DNA of 36,108 bases from an uncultured Oscillospiraceae bacterium (lineage in GTDB: Bacteria; Bacillota; Clostridia; Oscillospirales; Ruminococcaceae). The DNA lies in the NCBI GenBank assembly GCA_949743955.1, contig CATJVQ010000036.1, forward strand, positions 72,433-108,540, in the 5' to 3' direction. The stretch's first letter is position 1. Each line of letters starts with the position of its first letter. The translations under genes and the position numbers were made by a program. Below are positions 6,789 to 15,184 of this stretch, piece after piece. The notes under the pieces are model-generated. The model searched no databases, was not told the DNA's origin, and was given only the letters and a program-made list of their open reading frames with translations.

Positions 6789-8702
6789 TCACTTCTTATC
6801 CACCATCAGCTCGCAAACCTGATTGGAAAACGCCACCGGATCCTCAACGGGCATCCCCTCAATCAGAAGCGCCTGCGTATAGAGCATCTTCGCATAGGAT
6901 GCCAGCTTCTCCCGGTCGTTGGCATAGAGATCACTGAGGACAGCGAGAATCGGATGGTCGGCGTTGATTTCCAGCACACGGCGCGCTTTCACGTCCGCGT
7001 TCGCGCCCGGCATGGCGTTGAGCACCTTCTCCATCTCCAGCGACAGGCCGCCTTCCGCCGTCAGACACACGGGATGGGATTTGAGGCGCTTCGTCAGCCG
7101 GACGGCTTCCACCTTCCCGTCGCCGATATCCGCTTTCATTGCTTCGAGCAGATCCTTGCTCTCCTCCTGCCGCTCCTTGAGCTCGTTCTTCTCCTCCTCA
7201 CTCTCCAAGTCCAGATCCTCCGCCGAGACGGACTTAAACTCCTTGCCGTCGTATTCATGGAGCATCGTCAGGCAGAATTCGTCCACCTCTTCTGTCAGGT
7301 ACAGGATTTCAAAATCCTTTTCCTTGAGGCGCTCTGTCTGCGGGAGCGAAGCGATGTGCTCCACCGAATCGCCGCAGGCATAGTAGATGAACTTCTGATC
7401 CGCTTTCATCCGGCCGATGTACTCGGAAATGGTGGCGAGCTTCTGTTCTCTCGACGAATAGAACATTAAGAGATCCTTGAGCAGATCCTTATGCGCGCCG
7501 TAGTCGCCGTAAGCGCCATACTTGAGCTGGAGGCCGAAGTTCTTATAGAACGCCTCATATTTCTCACGGTCGTTCTGAAGCATGGAGAGGAGCTCGGACT
7601 TAATCTTTTTTTCGAGCCGGGACGCAATGATCTTGAGCTGACGATCGTGCTGGAGCATCTCTCGGGAAATGTTCAGCGAGAGATCCTGCGAATCGACAAG
7701 ACCGCGCACGAAGCTGAAGCAGTCCGGCAGCAGGTCCGCGCACTTATCCATGATCAGCACCCCGCTCGCATAAAGCTGGAGGCCCTTTTCATAGTCGCGC
7801 GTATAGTAATTCATCGGGGCATGGGCCGGGATGAAAAGCAGTGCGTTATACGTCGCCGTACCTTCGGTGCTCGAGTGGATGACACGCGCCGGGTCCTCAT
7901 AATCATAGAACTTTTCCTTGTAGAACTGGTCATAATCCTCGGGCTTGACCTCGCTCCTGCTCTTCTTCCAAATGGGGACCATGCTGTTGAGCGTCTCAAT
8001 CTCTGTATAGGTCTCGTACTCCGGCTTATCGTCCTCTTTCGCGTCGGGATTCTCCTTGAGGCGGCTTTTCTCCATCTCCATGCGGATGGGGTAGCGGATG
8101 TAATCCGAGTACTTCTGCACAAGGGAACGGATCCGGTACGGATCCAGGAACTCATCGAAGCTGTCTTCCTCGGTGTTCTCCTTGATTTTGAGCGTGATGT
8201 CCGTCCCGCAGGAGTCCTTCTCACTGGGGTCGATGTCGTAGCCGTCCGCCCCCTCGGACTCCCATTTCCACGCCTCGTCCGCCCCGTGCGCACGGCTGAC
8301 GACTGTCACCCGATCGCTGACCATGAACGCGGAATAGAACCCGACACCGAACTGCCCGATGATGTCAATGTCTTCCTTCTGCTCGTTATTCTTCTTAAAG
8401 TCGAGCGATCCGCTGCGGGCGATCGTGCCCAGATCCGTTTCGAGATCCTCCTTCGTCATGCCGCAGCCGTTGTCGGAGAGAGTTAAAAGGCGCTTCTCCT
8501 TATCAATGGTGATGCTGATTTCAAACTGATCGCGCGTCAGGCCGCTCTCCCCATCCTGGAGAGCGTGATAGTAACGCTTGTCAATCGCGTCGCTTGCGTT
8601 GGAGATGAGCTCGCGCAGGAAAATTTCCCGGTGTGTGTAGATCGAATGGATCATCAGATCCAAGAGCCGCTTCGACTCGGCCTGAAACTGCTTCTGTGCC
8701 AT
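6789..8702 (-). CDS. htpG: Chaperone HtpG (Hsp90)
   Basis: A 637-residue bacterial Hsp90. The N-terminal GHKL ATPase domain shows ELISNASDAIDK (31-42), the DNGCGM loop, GTIARSGSLDF and GQFGVGFYSAFMVSDRV. The middle domain and the C-terminal dimerisation domain follow, and the length is typical. The start ATG is preceded on the minus strand by AGAGGTGG. HtpG is an ATP-dependent homodimeric chaperone in the cytosol. It is a single-gene transcript with a consensus-like promoter at 8766-8794, and a CIRCE element lies between promoter and start, indicating HrcA control. In B. subtilis htpG is not in the CIRCE regulon, so the wiring differs here. Confidence 0.98.
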   Translation of the reverse strand: MAQKQFQAESKRLLDLMIHSIYTHREIFLRELISNASDAIDKRYYHALQDGESGLTRDQFEISITIDKEKRLLTLSDNGCGMTKEDLETDLGTIARSGSLDFKKNNEQKEDIDIIGQFGVGFYSAFMVSDRVTVVSRAHGADEAWKWESEGADGYDIDPSEKDSCGTDITLKIKENTEEDSFDEFLDPYRIRSLVQKYSDYIRYPIRMEMEKSRLKENPDAKEDDKPEYETYTEIETLNSMVPIWKKSRSEVKPEDYDQFYKEKFYDYEDPARVIHSSTEGTATYNALLFIPAHAPMNYYTRDYEKGLQLYASGVLIMDKCADLLPDCFSFVRGLVDSQDLSLNISREMLQHDRQLKIIASRLEKKIKSELLSMLQNDREKYEAFYKNFGLQLKYGAYGDYGAHKDLLKDLLMFYSSREQKLATISEYIGRMKADQKFIYYACGDSVEHIASLPQTERLKEKDFEILYLTEEVDEFCLTMLHEYDGKEFKSVSAEDLDLESEEEKNELKERQEESKDLLEAMKADIGDGKVEAVRLTKRLKSHPVCLTAEGGLSLEMEKVLNAMPGANADVKARRVLEINADHPILAVLSDLYANDREKLASYAKMLYTQALLIEGMPVEDPVAFSNQVCELMVDKK

Positions 8703-8726
8703 ATGGGTTCCACCTCTGAATTATTT

Positions 8727-8753
8727 TTAGCAGTCTATTGTTTCGAGTGCTAA
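8727..8753 (-). promoter_or_regulatory. CIRCE operator (HrcA site) upstream of htpG
   Basis: On the minus strand this reads TTAGCACTC, nine bases, GACTGCTAA. The consensus is TTAGCACTC-N9-GAGTGCTAA, so only one position of 18 differs. It lies between the htpG promoter and its start codon, the usual place for HrcA repression. Confidence 0.85.
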
Positions 8754-8765
8754 CATCTGTATATA

Positions 8766-8794
8766 ACTATACCCCGCCCCATGGAAAAAGTCAA
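8766..8794 (-). promoter_or_regulatory. Sigma-A promoter of htpG
   Basis: On the minus strand TTGACT (8794-8789), a 17-nt spacer and TATAGT (8771-8766). The transcript start would fall at the edge of the CIRCE element. Confidence 0.8.
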
Positions 8795-8939
8795 GCCCTC
8801 CCGAGAGAACGTCAAGAAATATTTACAAATTTCCTCCAGATAAAAAAGGGGCGGCACCATAAAGTGAATTAAACGAAATCACTATCCATGTTATAAATTG
8901 TTAAAAACGCTCTGATCTCATTTAAAAACAAAGTATCAA

Positions 8940-8976
8940 TGGAGCGGATTTAGAGGCTCGAACTCACTGCCCCCGC
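8940..8976 (-). repeat. Degenerate copy of the tRNA-Gly 3' end (candidate att-type repeat)
   Basis: The first 26 bases (8940-8965) match 24 of 26 bases of the 3' end of the intact tRNA-Gly(GCC) at 20652-20677, in the same orientation; similarity then fades. The copy keeps the acceptor 3' strand, the discriminator T, CCA and the GTTCGAGCC T-loop, but the changes break the T-stem, and no 5' half is present. It is therefore not a functional tRNA. Its position marks the left edge of the sugar cassette, and the intact tRNA marks the right edge, the geometry left by integration at a tRNA 3' end. Confidence 0.7.
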
Positions 8977-9002
8977 TTTTTCCAAAAGCATTCCTGATTT
9001 TT

Positions 9003-10574
9003 TTATTTTTCTCTCGCAGCCTGCCGGTACTCCTGTGGGGAGATGCCTGCGATTTTACGAAATACTTTGGCAAAATAATTCTGATTTTGATATCCAAGCC
9101 GTTCCGCAATATCGCCTATGCGGCAGCTGCTTTCCGCCAATAGCTGTTTAGCCCGTGCAACCTTCTGCACGCTTATATAATTTGAAATATTCTGTTTGGT
9201 CACTTCACGGAATACGCGGGACAGATAGCTTGCATTGATGCGGAATTTCTGCGCGAGATAATCCAGAGAGAGCTCTTTATCCAGGTTGTTGCAGATATAA
9301 TACTGTATGCTCGATATCAGCTGATTCGATGGATGCTCGTTCCCTGTCAAATCCTTTTCCAGCATGTCGTATGTGTGAATTAAAAACGCCTTGAATTCAT
9401 CAATGCTGTCAAATGAACTGAGATTTGTGAGTTTCTCAATATTCTCCGTGGAGATTAGAGCGGTAATATTGTTATCAAAGGCGGTACCCAGTATAAACTG
9501 GGAAAGACTGAGATAAAAATAGGCGAGGCCGCCGTTAAATTGTTCTCTTCCCGAAGAAAGAGACACCACCCTGTCGAGACACTCCATAAACCTACCGCGA
9601 TTTGTTCCGCGGATGGCCTCTGTCATATCCTCTAAAAGGCTCATCAGCCGTTCATCCCGCATGTAGGTGATGTGGGATTCCACCTGAAGGATTTGCCCCT
9701 GCTGGATGTTCAGCCGCAGATATACCAGCATATTCCGGTAATTCTGGCGCAGCTCTTCCCACGGAAAATCCCGGATGATACTCAGCGAGGATATGATGCC
9801 GAGCTCATGATGCAGATAATCCTGGATCTCTTCAAATCGTGCGGAAAGAAAATTCCCGCGGTACTGTTCCGGCGTTTGAAAAATCCCCACAGCCATGGCA
9901 GCGGATTCCTTTTGCAGGATGAGCTCCCCTTCGGTAAGCCGGGTGAACAGCGAGCGCATCATCGCCAGCACCCGATCGATCTGTTCGCTGTCGTTTTTGT
10001 GCGGGCCGCTTATGCGGATGCCGACTAAACCAATATCCCTTTCCGTGCGGAACGGCAGCTCATAGGCCGTGCGGGTCAGGATATCCTGAATATCGGCGCT
10101 GTCCTTTAACAGGAGCTCAATCAGGTGGGACTGCGCACGTATACGCCCTTTCCCCAGCGTTTCCTGCATCTGCCAGATCGCCAGCGCTTCCTGCATTTCT
10201 ACATCGAGGCCGGCAATCACCCGCGCTACGTTTGCGATCACGTCGTCGTCTTCGACCGGCTTGAGCAGATAGGACTGAACCTGCAAATGAATCGCCTTGC
10301 GGGCGTATTCAAAATAATCGTAGCCTGTTAAGAGAATGAATCTTGTCCGGGGATTGGTCCGCCTTACTTGTTCTAAAAAAGTGAGGCCGTCTAGACCGGG
10401 CATTTTAATGTCCGATATGATAATGTCATAGGGGTGGCGCGCAATCATCTCCAGCGCGTTTGTGGCAGAATAACTGGACGCAATGCGTTTAAGCGGCAGA
10501 TCGGAGTCCTCGAAAAGCTGTACAAGTCCATCTACAATATAGGCTTCATCGTCAACAATCAATAAGCTGTACAA
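9003..10574 (-). CDS. Response regulator, AraC-type output (YesN family)
   Basis: A 523-residue protein with an N-terminal receiver (about 1-120: D8-D9-E10 pocket, phosphoacceptor Asp55 in IIISDIKMPGLDG, Lys in YLLKPVE). A long middle region follows, then a C-terminal AraC/XylS double helix-turn-helix (about 425-523: LSLDYLAQKFRINASYLSRV, IGDIAERLGYQNQNYFAKVF). The start is a TTG with GGAGG 9 nt upstream. The gene overlaps the sensor kinase gene by 16 nt, so the two are co-translated. YesN-type regulators activate neighbouring carbohydrate transport operons. The likely target is the divergent importer operon at 12470, whose upstream region has paired direct repeats. Confidence 0.94.
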   Translation of the reverse strand: MYSLLIVDDEAYIVDGLVQLFEDSDLPLKRIASSYSATNALEMIARHPYDIIISDIKMPGLDGLTFLEQVRRTNPRTRFILLTGYDYFEYARKAIHLQVQSYLLKPVEDDDVIANVARVIAGLDVEMQEALAIWQMQETLGKGRIRAQSHLIELLLKDSADIQDILTRTAYELPFRTERDIGLVGIRISGPHKNDSEQIDRVLAMMRSLFTRLTEGELILQKESAAMAVGIFQTPEQYRGNFLSARFEEIQDYLHHELGIISSLSIIRDFPWEELRQNYRNMLVYLRLNIQQGQILQVESHITYMRDERLMSLLEDMTEAIRGTNRGRFMECLDRVVSLSSGREQFNGGLAYFYLSLSQFILGTAFDNNITALISTENIEKLTNLSSFDSIDEFKAFLIHTYDMLEKDLTGNEHPSNQLISSIQYYICNNLDKELSLDYLAQKFRINASYLSRVFREVTKQNISNYISVQKVARAKQLLAESSCRIGDIAERLGYQNQNYFAKVFRKIAGISPQEYRQAAREK

Positions 10575-12196
10575 GGTGGATTCCCTCCTTCGCCGGATGT
10601 CTTTTCCTCCATTTTTTCCGCCGGAACACTGATATGGACCAGCAGGCCGCCGCCCTCCCGATTTTCAATGTTTAAAATGCCCCTGTCCTCGTAGGCATAA
10701 CGCAGGCGCCAGTATATATTCCACAGCCCGTATCCATGCGACCGCGGGCGTTCCTGCCGGCTTAACCGCTCATACAGCTCTTTTAAAGATTCTTTCGACA
10801 TCCCCGGGCCGTTATCAGCCACGATCAGTTCGATGCAGCCCTCCTTTTTGGCCGCGCTGACTTCTATGCGGATTTGCGTATCACTGTCGTCAATACCATA
10901 CAGGACACTGTTTTCAACGATCGGCTGCAATAAAAGCACCGGTATGCGCTGTTCTGCGCAGTCCTCGGCCTCCTTTACCTCGAACTCAAGGCGATTGCGG
11001 TGCCGCAGCTTTTGTATATTCAGATACGTTTTAACAAAGCCGAGCTCATCCTTTACAGACACCTCATTATTGGCAAAATAAGTAATAAACCGAAAATAAT
11101 CCCCCAAATACTTACACATTTTCGCAACGTTTTCTGTTTCACCGGCCTTGGCCATACGGTAGCTGATATACAGGCTGTTATATAAAAAATGCGGATTGAT
11201 ATGGGACTGGAGGCGCTGCAGCTCCATTTCCTGCACCTGTATTTTCCTCATATATACTTCCTGTATTAAATTTTTGATTTGCGCCGCCATATTGTTAAAA
11301 CGGCGGTAAACATAGCCGAATTCATCGTCCTTGCTATAGTGGAGAACAATTTCGTAATGACCGTCCTCGACCGAACGCAGATCCTTCAGGATCATCTTTT
11401 TTTCAATATACGTGATAAATGTAAAATTCTCATCGGATATATTTGGGGATTTCACCAGATAGCGGACATTGTCCAGCACGACATAATCCCCATGAACTTT
11501 TCCCTCCCGGTAGGCGGCCAGAATCAAGGCGTCAAGCGGTTCCACAGCTGTACCGCCCAGGAGTCGGCCCGATTTCGGTTCAGTCAGGATAAAGCCGAAG
11601 GGATAACTTGTCTTTATCTCCTTTATGTCCCGCACGATGCGGTCCTGCCGTATTTCAGCGCCCACCACAAAAGAATTATCCATACTTGGTATCAGGTACA
11701 CAATGGTGTCCGCATCATTATAGGAGTGCAGGCGGTAGTCGGTTCGGCCTGTCGGAAACATTTCCCTGACTCGGTCTATATGCCTGGAATCAGTGCTGAT
11801 GGAAAGCTCATAGTCCAGCTGCGGATATACGATAAACGCATTATTCAGGTACCGGCTTGAGAGATACAGATTCTGCAGCCTGCGCATGATGTCGCGATAG
11901 GCCAGATAGTCCTTAAACGGGGATCCCTGCTCCTTTATCGGCAGGTGATTCATCTCGTTATCTACACTGAACGTAACGAGCTGCTGCTGGATATTGGTGA
12001 TCTCGCGGTTGACGTTATCCAGGTAGAAGGTCATTCGATCGTCGACCGTCCGCTGGATTTCATTGACAATCTCCCGCGATATATACCAGATTGTTCCAAA
12101 CACGATGGCATACAGAGGAATAACCGCTATGGTAAACAGAAGGCTGAGGCGCAGGAATACACTGCGGCCCGCCAAAAAACGCCGATACAGATTCAT
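10559..12196 (-). CDS. Sensor histidine kinase, YesM family (apparently lacking TM2)
   Basis: A 545-residue His-kinase-family protein. It has one N-terminal membrane helix (about 14-39), a sensor region (about 40-265), the end of a HAMP domain (DEFGYVYRRFNNM, about 291-303), the phospho-site motif QSHINPHFLYN (His336) and a HATPase_c domain with PIVENSVLYG, DNGPGM and HGYGLWNIYWRL. The start at 12196 is chosen because GGAG lies 8 nt upstream; earlier in-frame starts are in or next to the -10 box. There is no second hydrophobic helix between the sensor region and the HAMP remnant: IEKKMILKDLRSVEDG runs straight through where TM2 and the first HAMP helix should be. Family members normally have two helices. 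It is paired with the overlapping YesN-type regulator. Confidence 0.92.
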   Translation of the reverse strand: MNLYRRFLAGRSVFLRLSLLFTIAVIPLYAIVFGTIWYISREIVNEIQRTVDDRMTFYLDNVNREITNIQQQLVTFSVDNEMNHLPIKEQGSPFKDYLAYRDIMRRLQNLYLSSRYLNNAFIVYPQLDYELSISTDSRHIDRVREMFPTGRTDYRLHSYNDADTIVYLIPSMDNSFVVGAEIRQDRIVRDIKEIKTSYPFGFILTEPKSGRLLGGTAVEPLDALILAAYREGKVHGDYVVLDNVRYLVKSPNISDENFTFITYIEKKMILKDLRSVEDGHYEIVLHYSKDDEFGYVYRRFNNMAAQIKNLIQEVYMRKIQVQEMELQRLQSHINPHFLYNSLYISYRMAKAGETENVAKMCKYLGDYFRFITYFANNEVSVKDELGFVKTYLNIQKLRHRNRLEFEVKEAEDCAEQRIPVLLLQPIVENSVLYGIDDSDTQIRIEVSAAKKEGCIELIVADNGPGMSKESLKELYERLSRQERPRSHGYGLWNIYWRLRYAYEDRGILNIENREGGGLLVHISVPAEKMEEKTSGEGGNPPCTAY

Positions 12197-12227
12197 GATC
12201 ATTTCTCCTTGCAGACTGCATATACTC

Positions 12228-12257
12228 ATTCTACAAGATCGACATAAAGTATGTCAA
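12228..12257 (-). promoter_or_regulatory. Sigma-A promoter of the two-component system operon
   Basis: On the minus strand TTGACA (12257-12252), an 18-nt spacer and TAGAAT (12233-12228), 32 nt upstream of the chosen kinase start. Confidence 0.7.
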
Positions 12258-12304
12258 CCAGATAATTTTTTGTATAATATACCATATATCGATAAACAGA
12301 TAAG

Positions 12305-12334
12305 AAAGTAAAAATAATATCCAAAAGTAAAAAT
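12305..12334. promoter_or_regulatory. Paired 11-bp direct repeats in the divergent promoter region
   Basis: AAAGTAAAAAT occurs exactly twice, at 12305-12315 and 12324-12334, 19 nt apart start to start, in an AT-rich stretch between the two-component genes and the importer operon. AraC-family regulators often bind direct repeats about two helical turns apart, so this is a candidate site for the YesN-type regulator. Further downstream, GGTGACG (12393-12399) and CGTCACC (12421-12427) form a second, inverted repeat of unknown role. Confidence 0.4.
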
Positions 12335-12469
12335 GTTACTCTTTTATAACCAATTTGGAGCATGTTAATATATTTATATGCAATACCACAATGGTGACGC
12401 CCTATGATGGATGCCGGCATCGTCACCCGCGGGGAATGCTAAATTTCTTTGTATTTGGAGATATTCGTT

Positions 12470-14182
12470 ATGTTGCGGAACAAATTTGCGGCAACCATTT
12501 CGCTTGCGCTGGCAGCCCTGCTGGCCTTGAGCGGCTGCGCAGGTTCAAATTCCAGTTCAGCAGGTTCGGCCCCTCCGGCGGCCAATCCGGCGGCAGATTC
12601 CTTTTCGGAAACGCCCGGATCCGCCGCAGAGGACGGCCCGCTGACCCCGTTCCCGGAGACTGTCACGGTGCGGGTGAATAAGGAATTTAATCCGGACATC
12701 TGGTATCCCGAGGGGGAGAGCATCTGCGACAATGTGATGACCCGCTTCTACGAAGATCAGCTGAATATCCGCTACAAGCTGGTGCAGGAAATTGAACGCG
12801 GCCAGTACGAAGCCAAACTGAACCTCTCCATCGCCAGCAACGACCTTCCCGATATTTTCTACGCCAACGCCAGCCAGATCTACCGCATGTATACAGCCGG
12901 TCAGATCCAGGATCAGACCGATGCCTATGAAAAATACGCCAGTGAAAAGGTTCGGGGGGAGCTGGAAGTTAACGACCGCATGTATTTGGCTCCCGCCATG
13001 TTTGAGGGGCGGATCTACGGCATCCCCTGTCCGGAGGATTTTTCGCTCTCGGTTCCCCAGGTATGGGTGCGCCAGGACTGGCTCGACGATTTGGGAATCA
13101 CAGACTTCGATCCGAAAACCAACGAGGACATCTATGAACTCGCCCGCACCTTCATGGACAAGGGGAAGGCGCGGTTCGGCATCCTGCTGGACAACGGTGT
13201 GGGCAATACCTTCAGCTGCCTCAATACCACGCTGCGCGGACTGGCCCACAGCGAGGGGCAGCCCATCAACATTTTTTACGACGACGGTACCGGAAACCTT
13301 GTATGGTCTGACATTCAGCCTGAAATGAAGGACCTGCTCAAGGAAATGCAGGCCCTCTACCGCGAGGGGATGTTCGACACTGAATTTGCCGTAAAGGATT
13401 ATTCCAAGGCCCAGGAGGACCTGGCCGCCGGTTATGTGGGCGTGTACATCAATCCCTTTACTGTGCGCGGCCCCTTTGCCAAGAACAAACAGAACCAGCC
13501 CGAGGCCGAATGGACAGCCTTCCCGATTCCCGCACAGGCCGACGGCAGCTACCATGTGAGCGCCGAAAGCACATGCTTCCGCTGGCTGGTGGTGAACGCC
13601 GGCTTCGAATTCCCCGAAGCAGCCATCAAGGGGCAGAACCTCTGGCACGAGCTGTGGCAGGGAAATCACGCCGAGTATTTTCACGGGCTCAATGAGGGTG
13701 AATATTCGCAGGCTGGAGAGGACTTTAAGCTCTATCCCCCCTTCTGGTTTGATCCGCCCATGAAGAACCTCCGCCAGGGAGAGGTGTTTCCGGACGCCTG
13801 GCACAACCGCGACCGTGATTCGATTGCGAGCCCCGAGACCCGCAAGCAGTACGATCGCTCCATCCGTTATTTTGAGAAGGGCGAGTCCGACCTCTATACC
13901 GGCTGGACCAATATCCACCTGTTCGATATGGCCTTCCCGATTCTCAAAAAGGTTTACGGCGCGCCTGATAACATTCTTTTTGAAGCGTATACAGGCCCCA
14001 CCACGGATGTAATCGCCAATAAACGCCCCCTGGCCGACCAGAACCGGCTTGAGTGGATCATTAAATTTATTGTCGGCAACGCGGATGTTGACGCTGAATT
14101 TGATACCTATGTTTCGGAGTGGCTTGCAGTCGGAGGGCAGGACGTTCTGACAGAAGCCAACGAATGGTACAAAAACAAGTAA
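12470..14182 (+). CDS. ABC transporter solute-binding lipoprotein (LplA-like, oligosaccharide)
   Basis: A 570-residue family-1-type extracellular binding protein. The signal peptide MLRNKFAATISLALAALLA ends in lipobox LSGC (Cys23), followed by a Ser/Ala/Pro-rich linker and a large two-lobe binding domain rich in Trp and Tyr. The ATG at 12470 has GGAG 9 nt upstream; a TTG at 12449 would precede the ribosome binding site. Proteins of this length, with two LplB/YtcP-type permeases downstream and a YesMN pair divergent, belong to the CUT1 polysaccharide importers of Firmicutes. No ATP-binding subunit lies here; these importers usually share one encoded elsewhere. The specific sugar is not known, and the GH51 enzyme downstream suggests an arabinofuranose-containing oligosaccharide. 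Confidence 0.92.
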   Translation: MLRNKFAATISLALAALLALSGCAGSNSSSAGSAPPAANPAADSFSETPGSAAEDGPLTPFPETVTVRVNKEFNPDIWYPEGESICDNVMTRFYEDQLNIRYKLVQEIERGQYEAKLNLSIASNDLPDIFYANASQIYRMYTAGQIQDQTDAYEKYASEKVRGELEVNDRMYLAPAMFEGRIYGIPCPEDFSLSVPQVWVRQDWLDDLGITDFDPKTNEDIYELARTFMDKGKARFGILLDNGVGNTFSCLNTTLRGLAHSEGQPINIFYDDGTGNLVWSDIQPEMKDLLKEMQALYREGMFDTEFAVKDYSKAQEDLAAGYVGVYINPFTVRGPFAKNKQNQPEAEWTAFPIPAQADGSYHVSAESTCFRWLVVNAGFEFPEAAIKGQNLWHELWQGNHAEYFHGLNEGEYSQAGEDFKLYPPFWFDPPMKNLRQGEVFPDAWHNRDRDSIASPETRKQYDRSIRYFEKGESDLYTGWTNIHLFDMAFPILKKVYGAPDNILFEAYTGPTTDVIANKRPLADQNRLEWIIKFIVGNADVDAEFDTYVSEWLAVGGQDVLTEANEWYKNK

Positions 14183-14263
14183 TCCTTCTGATCCGCCCAT
14201 TACGGGGATGGCCGCACGCGGACTTCGTGCGGCCGCCCCGGATTATTAAAAGAGGTGATGCAA

Positions 14264-15172
14264 ATGCACGGTATTGCAAAAAGGCTGAAGCTGCGCTCGA
14301 CCTACCAGCTGCATCTAATCGTGCTGCCGGCCCTGATCGTATTGGTTCTCTTCTGCTATATTCCCATGTTCGGTATTGTTATTGCTTTTCAGGATTTCAT
14401 GCCCACCAAGGGCTTCATCGGCTCCCCCTTTATCGGGCTGGAACGATTCAGATACCTGTTTACACTGCCGAATTTCCGCAATGTGGTGGTGAACTCACTA
14501 GTCATCGCGGTGCTGAAAATCGCCTTTACCCAGCTGACAGCGGTCATCATGGCACTGCTCATCAGCGAACTGCGGGCCGAGTGGTTCCGCAAATCCGCCC
14601 AGAGCATTGCTCTGTTCCCGTATTTCCTGCCCTGGGTCGTATTGGGCGGCATCAGCATCGACATTTTCTCGGTGCGCGGCGCCGCGAACAGCATTGTTCA
14701 GCTTTTCACGTCGGAGCCCATCTTCTTCCTTGGAGATCCCGGGTGGTATCGGGTATTCCTTGTCTCTACCGACGTGTGGAAGAACTACGGATACACAATG
14801 GTCATCGTATTTGCGGCGCTCACGGCCATAGATCCCGCGCTATATGAATCCGCCATGATGGATGGGGCAAACCGCTTTAAGCAGGTGCTGCATATTACCG
14901 TCCCGGGCATATTGCCCACGCTGATGCTGCTTCTGGTGCTGGCTCTTGGCGGCATCCTGAACGCGGGATTTGATCAGGTATTTGTCACCTATAATCCGCT
15001 GGTCTATTCCTCGGGCGATATTATCGACACAATGGTTTACCGGCTTGGGTTTGAACAGGGGCAGTATTCACTGGCCACGGCGGCGGGTATCTTTAAATCC
15101 ATCGTGGGATTTATCCTGATAACCACCTCGAACTGGATGGCTCAGAAATTCCTAGGCTACCGTGTTATATAG
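14264..15172 (+). CDS. ABC sugar transporter permease (LplB/YteP type)
   Basis: A 302-residue integral membrane protein with about six helices and the BPD_transp_1 EAA loop (YESAMMDGANRFKQVLHITV, then P) that docks onto the ATPase. The start at 14264 puts AGAGG 8 nt upstream; an ATG at 14258 and a GTG at 14255 sit too close to it. The YIPMFGIVIAFQDF region after the first helix is typical of LplB/YteP permeases. It forms the translocation channel with the next gene product. Confidence 0.94.
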   Translation: MHGIAKRLKLRSTYQLHLIVLPALIVLVLFCYIPMFGIVIAFQDFMPTKGFIGSPFIGLERFRYLFTLPNFRNVVVNSLVIAVLKIAFTQLTAVIMALLISELRAEWFRKSAQSIALFPYFLPWVVLGGISIDIFSVRGAANSIVQLFTSEPIFFLGDPGWYRVFLVSTDVWKNYGYTMVIVFAALTAIDPALYESAMMDGANRFKQVLHITVPGILPTLMLLLVLALGGILNAGFDQVFVTYNPLVYSSGDIIDTMVYRLGFEQGQYSLATAAGIFKSIVGFILITTSNWMAQKFLGYRVI

Positions 15173-15184
15173 GAGGGCGGAATC

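Noticed and set aside
7491-8486. Long plus-strand frame of 331 codons antisense to htpG
   Set aside because: A mirror of the htpG codon pattern; the htpG protein is unambiguous.
12557-14200. Long minus-strand frame of 547 codons antisense to the solute-binding lipoprotein gene
   Set aside because: High-GC shadow frame; the plus-strand lipoprotein has a signal peptide, a ribosome binding site and operon context.
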